Shown: piece after piece, positions 18,439 to 27,402 of the stretch
Position numbering within the stretch: the stretch's first letter is position 1
Layout of the letters: every line of letters starts with the position of its first letter
NCBI GenBank assembly: GCA_002835545.1
Contig: PIZK01000014.1
Span: forward strand, 124,001 to 188,000
Source of the DNA: Alteromonadales bacterium alter-6D02
GTDB taxonomy: Bacteria > Pseudomonadota > Gammaproteobacteria > Enterobacterales > Psychrobiaceae
Direction of reading: 5' to 3'
Length of the DNA stretch: 64,000 nt
Position numbers and translations under genes: made by a program
Notes under the pieces: model-generated
What the model was told of the DNA's origin: nothing
Databases searched by the model: none
What the model saw: only the letters and a program-made list of their open reading frames with translations

Positions 18439-18462
18439 TCGGGGCTGTAGCTCCGACTTTTA
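18439..18462 (+). terminator. Intrinsic terminator after the hypothetical gene
   Basis: A 7-bp GC-rich stem, TCGGGGC/GCTCCGA (one G-T pair), with loop TGTA, followed by CTTTT. It lies 36 bases after the stop codon at 18402. Confidence 0.7.
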
Positions 18463-18534
18463 GTATAATACCTAACCTAAATGACTAGGTAAGCTAGATA
18501 CATTTTAAACATCTACTAATCCTAGTTTCAATTT

Positions 18535-19668
18535 TTACGCCATTGCCTTTTGGACTAAAAGCATATCAGATTTTTTATAAGCGACTCGATTTCTACCATT
18601 ATTTTTAGCAATATAAAGCTGCTGATCAGCATGCTGATATAAACTTTCAATTGATGCGTGCTTTTGGCATAGCTCAGAGATACCAATGCTGATGGTAATA
18701 TCCATTGAAAGCCCATCTTTAATAAAGCTCTTAGTCTCAATAGCATTACGAATATTTTCTGCAATATTAGCAGCTTCATCCAATGAGGTGCGATTGAGTA
18801 AAATAGTAAACTCCTCTCCACCAATTCGAGCAAACACATCACTTTCACGTAAGGTTTTACCGATACTGTTCGCTAATTCTTTTAAGATAAAGTCCCCTGC
18901 CTGATGCCCATAGTTATCGTTAATGCTTTTGAAAAAATCGATATCAAGCATTAAAAGCGAGACGCTCGTTTTCTCTCTGGTGGCCAGAGCAATTAACTTT
19001 TGAGATACTTCAAAAAAATAACGCCGATTGTGTACATTGGTTAGGTTATCAATCGTCGATAAGTGATGTAACTCCTCAACACTTCTTTTTAACTCATCAT
19101 GTGCTTGAATACTCGACAAGCGGCTATCATGTATCGCTTTAGACAATAAAATCGTCGCTGGGATGTAAATAATAGCTAAAACCACTAAGCCAGTATGTTG
19201 ATGCTGACCGTAATAAATCATAATGACAATTTGCGGTATGATCATGCAAAAGAAAAAGGTCAAATAAGCCCTATACAGCGATGACATCGATAAAGCTGCT
19301 GCTGTGATAATCCCTATGCTCATCACAAAACTGACTAATTCAAAAGGCTGTGGGGCATATATAATGGATAGTACTGATGATGCATTCCACATGAACGCTT
19401 GAAATACATTAGAAGCAATAAAATACTTCTCATTCCGTGTGAGATTATTTTGATCTTGTTGCGCTAAATAATAGGTAAACGATTTTGCATTATGTAAACG
19501 ATACGCCGCTAACAGCACCTGAAAAGCCAACCAAATAGTTAAGTATGCCAATGGTACGAATGGCATGAATATCCAAAAATAGGCACATGACACGATCAGC
19601 ATTGCCACCATCGCTCTGGGGGTTTGGTTAACTAAGCTTTCTATAAGTTTAGGATGAACAGATGACAT
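18535..19668 (-). CDS. Membrane diguanylate cyclase (GGDEF) with inhibitory site
   Basis: A 377-residue enzyme that makes cyclic di-GMP from GTP. The first half (residues about 15-190) has roughly six hydrophobic segments in close pairs, forming an integral sensor with no periplasmic domain. A short coiled linker leads to a GGDEF domain with the LTNVHNRRYF start, a metal site LMLDIDFFKSIND and the active loop ARIGGEEF. The sequence RESD lies exactly five residues before GGEEF, which is the canonical product-inhibition I-site (RxxD). The enzyme should therefore be active and feedback-limited. It stands alone, convergent with the gene to its left. The signal sensed is unknown. Confidence 0.92.
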   Translation of the reverse strand: MSSVHPKLIESLVNQTPRAMVAMLIVSCAYFWIFMPFVPLAYLTIWLAFQVLLAAYRLHNAKSFTYYLAQQDQNNLTRNEKYFIASNVFQAFMWNASSVLSIIYAPQPFELVSFVMSIGIITAAALSMSSLYRAYLTFFFCMIIPQIVIMIYYGQHQHTGLVVLAIIYIPATILLSKAIHDSRLSSIQAHDELKRSVEELHHLSTIDNLTNVHNRRYFFEVSQKLIALATREKTSVSLLMLDIDFFKSINDNYGHQAGDFILKELANSIGKTLRESDVFARIGGEEFTILLNRTSLDEAANIAENIRNAIETKSFIKDGLSMDITISIGISELCQKHASIESLYQHADQQLYIAKNNGRNRVAYKKSDMLLVQKAMA

Positions 19669-20114
19669 AATACTTCTTAGCGTTCTTTATTTTTTAAATA
19701 CTTCATTAAACTTTCAACTAAACCATTAAGGCAACGAAAGATTAATATTCAAATAACGGGCAACTTGGAATGAGTCAATGAAGTTGCTCTAGGTTATATA
19801 AGGTTTAAATACGTTGCTCTCCCATAAAAGAGCGATGGCTAAACTTACTGACTATTTTGAACGATCAAAGGGCATTTTTCTATGCGACTTCAGTGTCGAT
19901 TTGGGCCCGATTTAAAACACAGGTTCAGCTGAACCCTGACAATAAAAACAAAATCCGAGTGGCATGAAGCACTCATCTGTATGATTACGATATACCTATA
20001 CAATTAAATCAAAAAAATCACTTTATCAATCAAAAGAATAATTAAATATTCAGCTAAGTCTGCAATCTTTTTATAAGCTTAATATAAGTAATAATCTAAT
20101 TAGTGAGTGATTTA
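19669..20114. other. Divergent promoter region between two GGDEF genes
   Basis: 446 bases without an ORF. It contains a perfect 14-bp palindrome, GGTTCAGCTGAACC, at 19922-19935, and a hairpin, GCAACTT/AAGTTGC, with a 14-base loop at about 19761-19788. I looked for a GEMM cyclic-di-GMP riboswitch, which would make sense here, and did not find its conserved core. The palindrome is a plausible operator for one or both flanking cyclases. Confidence 0.45.
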
Positions 20115-21017
20115 ATGACAATAAAAATGAGGCCAGTGAGACTAAAGACCCTAATCATTAGCTATTCCATAGTTTTATTAGCATATGAAGCTTCTGTTGG
20201 AGCGATTACTCCGCCAAAAGAAATTATTGAAGTATTAACAGAATTCACAATGCTCATTGCTAGCCTAGTGATTATGTTTTATATCGATCGGTTAAAAGAA
20301 TCACGCAGTGTCTTTTGGATTATGAATATTGGTGCCTCGCTGCTTTACCTCGGCCTTTTTTTTGATTTTTTTGAGGAGTTTTTTATTCAGCCAAATATCT
20401 TAGATAATTCTTATGAAGATATTATTCAAACAGCTGGTTTTTTGATTATTTGTCTTGGAATACAGCGCTGGATTAGCTTACATTGCAATTTAGTCGCGCA
20501 ATTACATAAAACAGCTTCAACAGACCATATGACAGGACTGCTAAACCGGCGGGCATTTTATCAGCACGTTGAAAGCGACTCACCATTAACACCTATTCAT
20601 AGTTCTTTTCTTCTGATTGACATTGACCACTTTAAATCTATTAATGATCAATATGGACATGCTTTTGGCGATATTGTTATCAGCAAGGTCGCCACCATTA
20701 TTCGTTCTAATATCGGTGATAATCAACTAGCAGTTCGATGGGGTGGTGAAGAGTTTTTAATCTATTTCAAGCAATGCGACGGCTCACAAGCGAGCATTAT
20801 TGCAGAATCACTTCGAAGCACTATTGAGAAAGCAACCTTTACAGATCATACCAATAGTGTGAGCTGTACTGTTAGCATTGGCTTGTACACCACTCAAGAG
20901 CAAGTCAGCTACGATCACGGTATCGATCGAGCAGATATAGCACTATATCAAGCAAAGCATAATGGACGTAACAATGTCACTGTTTTTAAGACGGACGAAG
21001 TGCTAGATCCTCATTAA
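20115..21017 (+). CDS. Membrane diguanylate cyclase (GGDEF) without inhibitory site
   Basis: A 300-residue diguanylate cyclase. Four or so hydrophobic segments fill residues 8-125, with hardly any extracytosolic loops. The GGDEF domain begins at STDHMTGLLNRRAFYQH and contains LLIDIDHFKSINDQYGH and the active loop RWGGEEF. At the I-site position the sequence is GDNQ, so RxxD is absent and product inhibition is not expected, unlike the neighbour at 18535. A GTG at 20103 would add four residues; the ATG at 20115 is preferred, although its ribosome site is weak. The stop codon shares the palindrome TTAA with the stop of the convergent atpC-like gene, a 4-base overlap. Confidence 0.9.
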   Translation: MTIKMRPVRLKTLIISYSIVLLAYEASVGAITPPKEIIEVLTEFTMLIASLVIMFYIDRLKESRSVFWIMNIGASLLYLGLFFDFFEEFFIQPNILDNSYEDIIQTAGFLIICLGIQRWISLHCNLVAQLHKTASTDHMTGLLNRRAFYQHVESDSPLTPIHSSFLLIDIDHFKSINDQYGHAFGDIVISKVATIIRSNIGDNQLAVRWGGEEFLIYFKQCDGSQASIIAESLRSTIEKATFTDHTNSVSCTVSIGLYTTQEQVSYDHGIDRADIALYQAKHNGRNNVTVFKTDEVLDPH

Positions 21018-21451
21018 CGGCCTTTTTTCTTGCGTAACATAGCCAATACCCTAAGTTGTGCAATCGCATTCGTTAGTTCTGCGAGCGCTGCTGCATAGTC
21101 CATACTAGCACTCCCTTTAGGGTTCTCTCGAAGATAAGTTTCTGCCGCTTTTTTCGCGGCTAATGCCGCCTCTTGATCTAAGTCCTTGCCTCTAATAGCC
21201 ACATCAGCAAGGATATTAACGGTGCGAGGCTGAACCTCAATAATACCGCCAGACACATAAATCACTTGCTGGTCGCCTTTTGCCGTTTCTAAACTTACAA
21301 AGCCAGGTTCAATAGCGGTTAATAAAGGAACATGCCCTGGGTATATTCCCATTTCCCCTAATGACCCGCTCACTTGAAGTGATTTAACATCTCCTGAAAA
21401 TATAGCCTCTTGAGCATTCACCACCGCTAAGTGGAGTACTTTTTCTGTCAT
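21014..21451 (-). CDS. Orphan F1F0 ATP synthase epsilon subunit (AtpC-like)
   Basis: A 145-residue homologue of the epsilon subunit, which couples rotation and inhibits ATP hydrolysis in F1. The N-terminal beta-barrel carries LGEMGIYPGHVPLLTAI and YVSGGIIEVQPRTVNILAD, close to E. coli AtpC; the C-terminal helical hairpin ends in a basic tail (RKKKGR). AtpC normally ends the atpIBEFHAGDC operon, yet no other ATP-synthase gene is nearby. This is either a relocated atpC or a second, diverged copy. The ATG at 21451 has AAGGGA at the right distance; a GTG at 21457 is too close to it. It overlaps the stop codon of the convergent GGDEF gene by 4 bases. Confidence 0.88.
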   Translation of the reverse strand: MTEKVLHLAVVNAQEAIFSGDVKSLQVSGSLGEMGIYPGHVPLLTAIEPGFVSLETAKGDQQVIYVSGGIIEVQPRTVNILADVAIRGKDLDQEAALAAKKAAETYLRENPKGSASMDYAAALAELTNAIAQLRVLAMLRKKKGR

Positions 21452-21650
21452 TATCACGTCCCTTCAATCTTTAGTTATATTACTTTCAATAGGATATAAG
21501 CTAGCGCTAAAAAAAAACGTTCGTGTATTAAACATAGGTATATACTTAACAATGAAGCGCTCGTTTTTCAAGCACTTTACATTCTGTCAGAGTAATGTAA
21601 TTTCGAAGAAAAATTAAGCAGGGTTTTAGCAACGTAGAGAAGTATTTACC

Positions 21651-21833
21651 ATGACTGATAACCTCAAAGAGTCTCACCCAATACAGCATGCGATGGCACA
21701 GCTAGTTACTGGCTTACATGAACGTCCAGATAAAGAGTACATGCGCCGTAAACTTATAGCCGTTGAAAGAAAGGTTCACCAACAATTACGAGACCTATCT
21801 CGTGACGATCTTGAAGAGTATGAGATCTTTTAA
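21651..21833 (+). CDS. Small hypothetical cytosolic protein, 60 residues
   Basis: A soluble, highly charged peptide predicted to be almost all helix (AMAQLVTGLHERPDKEYMRRK, then a second amphipathic helix ending in EEYEIF). There are no membrane segments or cysteines. The start has a modest AGAG-type ribosome site. I do not recognise the family, but composition and codon usage look like a real gene rather than a chance frame. It precedes the periplasmic binding protein gene by about 120 bases, with a large hairpin between them. Confidence 0.6.
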   Translation: MTDNLKESHPIQHAMAQLVTGLHERPDKEYMRRKLIAVERKVHQQLRDLSRDDLEEYEIF

Positions 21834-21895
21834 TTAAATAAAATACAGGTGAGTGTCGCAAATGGATTGTAACAAGACCCCTTTTTATTCATCAC

Positions 21896-21931
21896 ATTTA
21901 TTGCGGTGTAAGCGATTACACCGCAATAAAT
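21896..21931 (+). repeat. Perfect 16-bp inverted repeat ahead of the binding-protein gene
   Basis: ATTTATTGCGGTGTAA (21896-21911), spacer GCGA, then its exact complement (21916-21931). No T-run follows on either strand, so it is not a typical terminator. It lies 24 bases before the ATG at 21955, so it may be an operator or an mRNA hairpin affecting translation. It argues against the upstream GTG (21853) as start. Confidence 0.8.
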
Positions 21932-21954
21932 CCCTTACGCTTCGAAATAAACAC

Positions 21955-23157
21955 ATGATAAAAATATTATCCTGCTCATTAATTTGTTGCTTTATTCTAT
22001 TCTTTAACCAGCAAGCTTTCGGTGAAACTAAACTAGTTAAAGCAGAACCAAAGCAATTTCATGTGATGATATTTTCCCCTTCAACGCAAGATAATAAATT
22101 TTGGCGTAACGTTATTTCTTTCGCGCAAGCAGCCGCTGATGACTTGCATATTCAACTTAGTATTAATTACAGCGATATTATTAACCGCAAGCTATACCTA
22201 CAGCGAGTTGAACAAGCACTGGCCGTTCCAGAAGAGCAGCGCCCTGACGCAATCATTGCTGTCTCTTATCGCAAAGTCACCAAGAAAATTTTGTCGTTAT
22301 CTCATTATTACAACGTGCCAGTGATTATGGTCAACAACTCACTTCCCGAAGAGGATAGCTCTTTTATAGGACCTCCTCGCAGCCGCTATAAGACTTACTT
22401 GGGGCATATTACTCCTAACGAACAAAACTCGGGCTATTTATTAGCTAACTACTTAATCAAGCAGGCTTCACTGTCCTCACCAGAGCAACGGGTCACAGTC
22501 GCTGGGATCGGTGGCTCAAGAGAAGCTCCTGAGTCGCTAAGCCGCTATAATGGTTTAATGATGGCAGTTAGCGAAAACAATTCGAGCCTGACTCAAATGG
22601 TGTTTTCTAACTGGGAAGGAGATATTGCTTATAAACAAGCCTCTTCTTTACTCAGACGTTATGACCCCCTCCATATCATATGGTGTGCCAGTGATTTGCT
22701 GGCTATTAACACCCAAAAAGCAATTAATGAGCATAGCCGTACCGTTATCACAGGGGGGATCGATTGGACAAAAGCAGGCGTACAAGCTGTTTTAGATGGT
22801 GAGCTATCCGCCAGTGTCGGAGGGCATTTCGCTAATACAGGGTTCGCAGTTATCTTATTGCACGATTATTTACACGGTAAAGATTTTGCTGATGTTATGC
22901 CATTAATGCTAATTACAGAAAGTAAGCTATTGACTCAAGACAATGCAAAGCAATATGCGAAGCATTTGCTAGCACAAGACTGGTCATCGATTGATTTTAA
23001 GTCGTACTCTAGGGTTTATAAGCCAGAAAATACCAGCTATGACTTTTCAATAAACTATCTATTTTCGTTATTAGAAAAAGAACAAAAGTTACCTCACAAC
23101 AAAAAGAAACAGAGCCATTATACTTATACTCACCTCTCAAAAACCACTCAACATTAA
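21955..23157 (+). CDS. Periplasmic substrate-binding protein (ribose/LuxP-like), probable sensory partner
   Basis: A 400-residue exported protein of the type I periplasmic binding superfamily (sugar/LuxP branch). The signal peptide runs to FNQQAFG near residue 23. Two-lobe fold motifs: MIFSPSTQDNKFWRNV at the start of the mature protein, PDAIIAVSYRKVTKKIL, PVIMVNNSLP, and HIIWCASDLLAI with GGIDWTKAGVQAVLDG in the second lobe. No permease or ATPase of an ABC importer is nearby. Instead a chemoreceptor follows 213 bases downstream, which suggests ligand presentation rather than transport. It is clearly paralogous to the protein at 43428 (shared YLGH, KDF and YSRVY..P patterns). The ligand is unknown. 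The long basic C-terminal tail is unusual. Confidence 0.83.
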   Translation: MIKILSCSLICCFILFFNQQAFGETKLVKAEPKQFHVMIFSPSTQDNKFWRNVISFAQAAADDLHIQLSINYSDIINRKLYLQRVEQALAVPEEQRPDAIIAVSYRKVTKKILSLSHYYNVPVIMVNNSLPEEDSSFIGPPRSRYKTYLGHITPNEQNSGYLLANYLIKQASLSSPEQRVTVAGIGGSREAPESLSRYNGLMMAVSENNSSLTQMVFSNWEGDIAYKQASSLLRRYDPLHIIWCASDLLAINTQKAINEHSRTVITGGIDWTKAGVQAVLDGELSASVGGHFANTGFAVILLHDYLHGKDFADVMPLMLITESKLLTQDNAKQYAKHLLAQDWSSIDFKSYSRVYKPENTSYDFSINYLFSLLEKEQKLPHNKKKQSHYTYTHLSKTTQH

Positions 23158-23370
23158 CAATAAAAACATTAGAAAAAACTACTAAACTGCTCACAAAACC
23201 CGCTCCAACACAGCTTATTCCAAATAAACCTACCATATAACCAAATCAAAATTCATTAATCGTAATCGAACATTGCGAATAAGAATAATTACGGTTAGCA
23301 TGGATGCGAAGACATAATATGACACGGGTCTTTTAACAGACTTGCTGACTCCTACTTAAAAGGAATTACT

Positions 23371-25323
23371 ATGCTCAATAATCTCAGGTTAAGAACAAAA
23401 ATAGCACTCTCATTTGCGTTGGTTATGTTAATTTTAACCTGCGCTTCAGTTGCAGGTTTTATCGGGCTAAAAAACTCTGAGCAAGGGTTTATAGACTATC
23501 GAGGGTTAGCACGGGATAGTAATCTGGCCAGTGAGCTTCAAGCCAATATCTCAACGTTAAGAGTTGGCAATAAAGAATATATTGTCTCTTCAAACCCAAG
23601 CTGGATAAACCAGTTTGAGCGTCATACTCAACAAACTAATCAATTGCTCGAGAAAGCCAAGGTTGAAATACAGAAACCACAGCGCGCGCAATTAGTTTTA
23701 ACCATTTCAGCACACCTTGATGAATATAAAACAACGTTTAGCAATGTCGCTCTCCTAAGTAAACAAAGAGAACAGGTAAGGGTCGAGCAGCTCGACCCCA
23801 ATGGACGCAGTATGCGTAAAGCAATGACCGAAGTTATTGCATCAGCCTTCAGTGACAAAGATACAACCGCATCCTATTACGCCGCCCAAGTGCAAGAAAG
23901 CTTATTATTGGGCCGTCTTTATGTGAGTAAGTACCTCAACAGTGGATTAATCAGCGACTATGAGTTTGCCTTGTCTCAACTACATGAGCTCAAAGATACT
24001 CACTTTAATAAACTACAGCAAAACATTGAAAACCCGACTCGAATTGAGTTACTAGCAAGCTTTGAGCAAAGCCGTATCGCGTATATGCAAGCATTAAAGT
24101 CAGTGTTCGAATTGACTCAGCAACGCCATCAATATGTTGAAGAGCACTTAAATCGAATTGGTGGTTTATTGACTCAAGAAATTGAACACCTTAAGCAGTC
24201 AATCATTGCAGATCAGGATACATTAGGCCCAGAATTACAAAGAAGTAATGACATGAGTGTGACTTGGGTTGCGCTATTTACTATTGGTGCAGTTACTTTA
24301 GGCGCGTTAATCGCCTACACAATAGGCCGTACAATTACCAAACCCATCCTTCAAGCAGTTTCAGCAGCGCAGCAATTGGCAAAAGGCGATTTAATGAGTG
24401 ATATTCCTCGCGCTGGGCGTAATGAAGCAGGACAACTACTGGATGCTCAGCGCAATACTGCCGCGAGCCTCAAAGTGATTATCGGTGAAATTACCGATGT
24501 AAGTAATGAAATGAATGACTCAGCTAACCGCCTATCAGTGGTGAGTGAACAAGCCAGCCAAGGCGCCGCACAGCAACAATCAGAAACAGATCAAGTGGCG
24601 ACAGCAATGACAGAGATGGTGGCCTCAGTACAGGAAGTATCAAGCAATGCCATGATGGCCTCTGATATTTCTAGTAAAGCAGATCAAGACGTTACCAAGG
24701 GCTATCAATTAGTTGTTGAAACACAAGACAGCATTAGCATGCTTGCTTCAAACATCCAAGATACGTCACTGAAATTAAATCTTGTCGAACGTGAAAGTAA
24801 GAATATTGGTCATATTATGGATGTGATAAAAAACATTGCAGAACAGACCAATTTATTAGCCCTTAATGCGGCGATCGAAGCTGCGCGAGCGGGCGAACAC
24901 GGACGAGGCTTTGCTGTAGTAGCAGATGAAGTACGTACACTCGCACAAAAAACACAAAACTCAATTCAAGAGATCCAAACACTTATTGAGCGTCTACAAA
25001 CGGGGACTAATGAGGCCGTATCAGCGATGGCTAAAGGAATTGAAGACACTGAAGAGAGTGTTGGAAAAATAAATTTAACCGGGCAGGTGCTTGATGATAT
25101 TCGTAAGGCAGTCACTGCAATCAATGATATGAACATGCAAATAGCAACTGCCGTTGAAGAGCAAAGCACCGTTGCAGAAAGTATTAACGAAAATATTTTA
25201 AATGTCAGAACGGTCTGTGATGAAAGCACACAAACAACAGGTGAAACCGCCGATTCAAGTGCTCAACTGCTCGTTATCTCTGACAAGCTACAAACCATGG
25301 TGACTCAGTTTAAAATTGCATAA
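23371..25323 (+). CDS. Methyl-accepting chemotaxis protein with helical periplasmic sensor
   Basis: A 650-residue chemoreceptor. Transmembrane segments are at about 12-32 and 289-310. The roughly 255-residue region between them is all helical, like the HBM type of ligand-binding domain. HAMP (about 312-365) follows, starting [16 protein letters not shown]. The signalling tip holds [18 protein letters not shown] and [13 protein letters not shown], which contact CheA/CheW. No CheR-tethering pentapeptide is present at the C-terminus. It is the next gene after a periplasmic binding protein, so a working model is indirect ligand sensing through that protein, as for ribose or galactose with Trg. 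The binding partner is inferred. A long hairpin follows the stop. Confidence 0.95.
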   Translation: MLNNLRLRTKIALSFALVMLILTCASVAGFIGLKNSEQGFIDYRGLARDSNLASELQANISTLRVGNKEYIVSSNPSWINQFERHTQQTNQLLEKAKVEIQKPQRAQLVLTISAHLDEYKTTFSNVALLSKQREQVRVEQLDPNGRSMRKAMTEVIASAFSDKDTTASYYAAQVQESLLLGRLYVSKYLNSGLISDYEFALSQLHELKDTHFNKLQQNIENPTRIELLASFEQSRIAYMQALKSVFELTQQRHQYVEEHLNRIGGLLTQEIEHLKQSIIADQDTLGPELQRSNDMSVTWVALFTIGAVTLGALIAYTIGRTITKPILQAVSAAQQLAKGDLMSDIPRAGRNEAGQLLDAQRNTAASLKVIIGEITDVSNEMNDSANRLSVVSEQASQGAAQQQSETDQVATAMTEMVASVQEVSSNAMMASDISSKADQDVTKGYQLVVETQDSISMLASNIQDTSLKLNLVERESKNIGHIMDVIKNIAEQTNLLALNAAIEAARAGEHGRGFAVVADEVRTLAQKTQNSIQEIQTLIERLQTGTNEAVSAMAKGIEDTEESVGKINLTGQVLDDIRKAVTAINDMNMQIATAVEEQSTVAESINENILNVRTVCDESTQTTGETADSSAQLLVISDKLQTMVTQFKIA

Positions 25324-25327
25324 CTCG

Positions 25328-25375
25328 GTGAAGGTTTGGTTGTATCGTCATTCAACAGAACAATCAAACCTTCAC
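25328..25375 (+). terminator. Long hairpin after the chemoreceptor gene
   Basis: A 16-base arm at 25328-25343 (GTGAAGGTTTGGTTGT) pairs fully with 25360-25375, with one G-U pair and a 16-base loop. There is no T-run, so it may stabilise the mRNA end or terminate weakly. It begins four bases after the stop codon. Confidence 0.6.
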
Positions 25376-25453
25376 TACCGATTGTGGCTAGAGTTTTTCA
25401 CTGCCTAGGCTATAGTAGATCGACTGACTCAATCGTTATGACCGAACTATTTA

Positions 25454-26821
25454 ATGCTTTTAGACCCGACAACATGCCACAAAGCCCGTTTATCTCGCGA
25501 TCCACGATTCGATGGACGATTTTTCACTGCCGTTAAAACCACGGGGATCTATTGCCGGAGTATTTGTCCAGCTTCACCCCCTAAAGAATGCAATGTCACT
25601 TATTACGCTAGTGCAACAGAAGCAGCCAATGCAGGCTTTAGACCCTGCTTACGCTGTCGTCCAGACAGTGCGCCAGATTCACCAGCATGGCAAGGGGTAA
25701 ATACAACATTAAACCGAGCAATAAGGCTCATCAACCAAGGGGCATTGCAGCAAAACTCATTACCTGAATTGGCTCTAAGGCTTGGCATTGGCGATAGATA
25801 TCTCCGTCAATTGTTTAAACAGCACTTAGGTATGTCTCCAAAAGCTTACGCCTTATATCAACAATGTTTATTCGCCAAACAGTTGTTGCACCAAAGCAGT
25901 TTATCTATTACAGATATTGCCCTAGCCAGCGGTTTTAATAGTGTCCGTCGATTTAACGACTGTTTTAAAGCACAACTCGCGTTAACCCCATCTCAAGTAC
26001 GAAAGTCGACTCAGCAGACAACGTCAACGATTGAGCTCATCGTGCCCTATCGTCCACCTTATCATTGGCCATTGTTACGTGATTTATTAAGTAGTAGAGC
26101 CATTAATGGCCTTGAATGGTGCAATGAAAATAGTTACGGCCGCAGTTTTAGCTGGCTTGAGAGTACTGGGAAGTTTACCGCTTTTCATCAGAATGGGAAT
26201 CACAGCTTCCGCCTTGAAATTGAACTTGATGAGCTTAGCCAGTTGCAGCCAATCATTTATAATATTAAACGTCTACTTGATCTCGATGCCGACACACAAG
26301 CTATCGAACATGACCTAGGCAGTGTCATCAATAACGCATTTGAATTAAAACAAGGGCTACGCTTGCCAGGTATTTGGAATATGTTTGAAGCGGGCATTCG
26401 GGCAATTTTGGGCCAACAAATATCGGTCACCGCAGCGCGGAACTTGGTCACTACACTAGTCCATGAATTAGGCACCCCTCAGGGAGATAAGATAGTGTTC
26501 CCTACTCCTCAAGCCATCGCTGACAACGAGTTAGTGTTCTTGAGAATACCCAGTTCACGTAAACAAACGTTACGAAATTTAGCCCAACATTACCTTGATT
26601 CAAACGAGCCTGATGAGCCACAAGCCTGGCTTAAATTAAAAGGAATTGGCCCATGGACCGTTGATTACGCTAAGATGCGTGGACTCAGTGACCCTGATGT
26701 TTACCTTGGTGGTGACTTAGGTGTCAAAAAAGCCGTAGCACAGACAGAGAAAACTTTCGATCCGCAGTTAGCCTCCCCTTGGCAAAGCTATCTAACGTTT
26801 CAATTATGGAGTCAATTATAA
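25454..26821 (+). CDS. Ada-type regulator fused to AlkA DNA glycosylase
   Basis: A 455-residue fusion protein of alkylation repair. Residues 4-75 are the Ada zinc domain, with Cys34, Cys38, Cys65 and Cys68 in YCRSIC and PCLRC; in Ada the first of these accepts methyl groups from phosphotriesters. Residues about 85-180 are an AraC-type double helix-turn-helix. From about 188 on is an AlkA 3-methyladenine glycosylase, with the HhH element LKGIGPWTVDYAKMRG and the presumed catalytic Asp421 (GGDLGVKKA). Such a protein would sense methylation, activate its own operon and excise methylated bases. The ATG at 25454 fits the conserved N-terminus. Its stop overlaps the start of ogt by one base. Confidence 0.93.
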   Translation: MLLDPTTCHKARLSRDPRFDGRFFTAVKTTGIYCRSICPASPPKECNVTYYASATEAANAGFRPCLRCRPDSAPDSPAWQGVNTTLNRAIRLINQGALQQNSLPELALRLGIGDRYLRQLFKQHLGMSPKAYALYQQCLFAKQLLHQSSLSITDIALASGFNSVRRFNDCFKAQLALTPSQVRKSTQQTTSTIELIVPYRPPYHWPLLRDLLSSRAINGLEWCNENSYGRSFSWLESTGKFTAFHQNGNHSFRLEIELDELSQLQPIIYNIKRLLDLDADTQAIEHDLGSVINNAFELKQGLRLPGIWNMFEAGIRAILGQQISVTAARNLVTTLVHELGTPQGDKIVFPTPQAIADNELVFLRIPSSRKQTLRNLAQHYLDSNEPDEPQAWLKLKGIGPWTVDYAKMRGLSDPDVYLGGDLGVKKAVAQTEKTFDPQLASPWQSYLTFQLWSQL

Positions 26822-27369
26822 TGTTTACAGACTACTTCGATAGCCCGTTAGGGTTAATGGAAATTAAAGCATCGTCACAGGGTATCACTCAAGTTATTTT
26901 CTGTGGCGAGCAATCAAGCCAAGTCAATGAAGCACAAAGCACCACAAATGATCTAACCAAGCGTTGTAAGCTGCAATTGGCTGAATACTTCACTAAACAA
27001 CGACAAACGTTTGATTTGCCATTAGCCCCACAGGGGACGCCATTTCAACAACAAATTTGGCATTGTTTAAGCCAAATCCCATTTGGGCAAACCTTATCTT
27101 ATGGCCAAATCGCTCAACAAATTAATAACCCTAAGTCAGTCAGGGCGGTGGGTGGCGCCAATGGCCGTAACCCAATCACTATCATTGTACCTTGTCATCG
27201 TGTCATTGGCGCTAATGGCTCATTAACAGGATATGCCGGAGGCACTGAACGCAAGTTATGGTTATTAGAACATGAAGGCATAGTCATAATACCACCAGAC
27301 AATAATAACCAGCGATCACTTAAGCAGGTCATTAAGACAAGGCAAGATAAGACACAATTTCTTAGCTAA
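26821..27369 (+). CDS. ogt: Methylated-DNA--protein-cysteine methyltransferase
   Basis: A 182-residue suicide repair protein that takes the methyl group from O6-methylguanine onto Cys125 in the motif IIVPCHRVIG. The DNA-binding part shows FGQTLSYGQIAQQI and the Arg finger region SVRAVGGANGRNP. The start is placed at the ATG of TAATG, where the stop of the Ada-AlkA gene and this start share a base, giving translational coupling; upstream in-frame ATGs would lie inside the previous gene. The C-terminus after VIGANG has about 50 residues including a polar tail (PDNNNQRS), slightly long for the family. It completes a two-gene alkylation response operon. Symbol ogt is used for the stand-alone type. 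Confidence 0.93.
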   Translation: MFTDYFDSPLGLMEIKASSQGITQVIFCGEQSSQVNEAQSTTNDLTKRCKLQLAEYFTKQRQTFDLPLAPQGTPFQQQIWHCLSQIPFGQTLSYGQIAQQINNPKSVRAVGGANGRNPITIIVPCHRVIGANGSLTGYAGGTERKLWLLEHEGIVIIPPDNNNQRSLKQVIKTRQDKTQFLS

Positions 27370-27402
27370 CCTATAACGACTATTTCAATTTACCATTAGC
27401 AT

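Noticed and set aside
19669-20114. Cyclic-di-GMP riboswitch ahead of the GGDEF genes
   Set aside because: Searched for the conserved GEMM core and did not find it; only generic hairpins are present.
21853-21954. Upstream GTG start for the binding protein at 21955
   Set aside because: The extra 34 residues are encoded partly by a perfect palindrome and would place a basic, non-hydrophobic stretch before the signal peptide.
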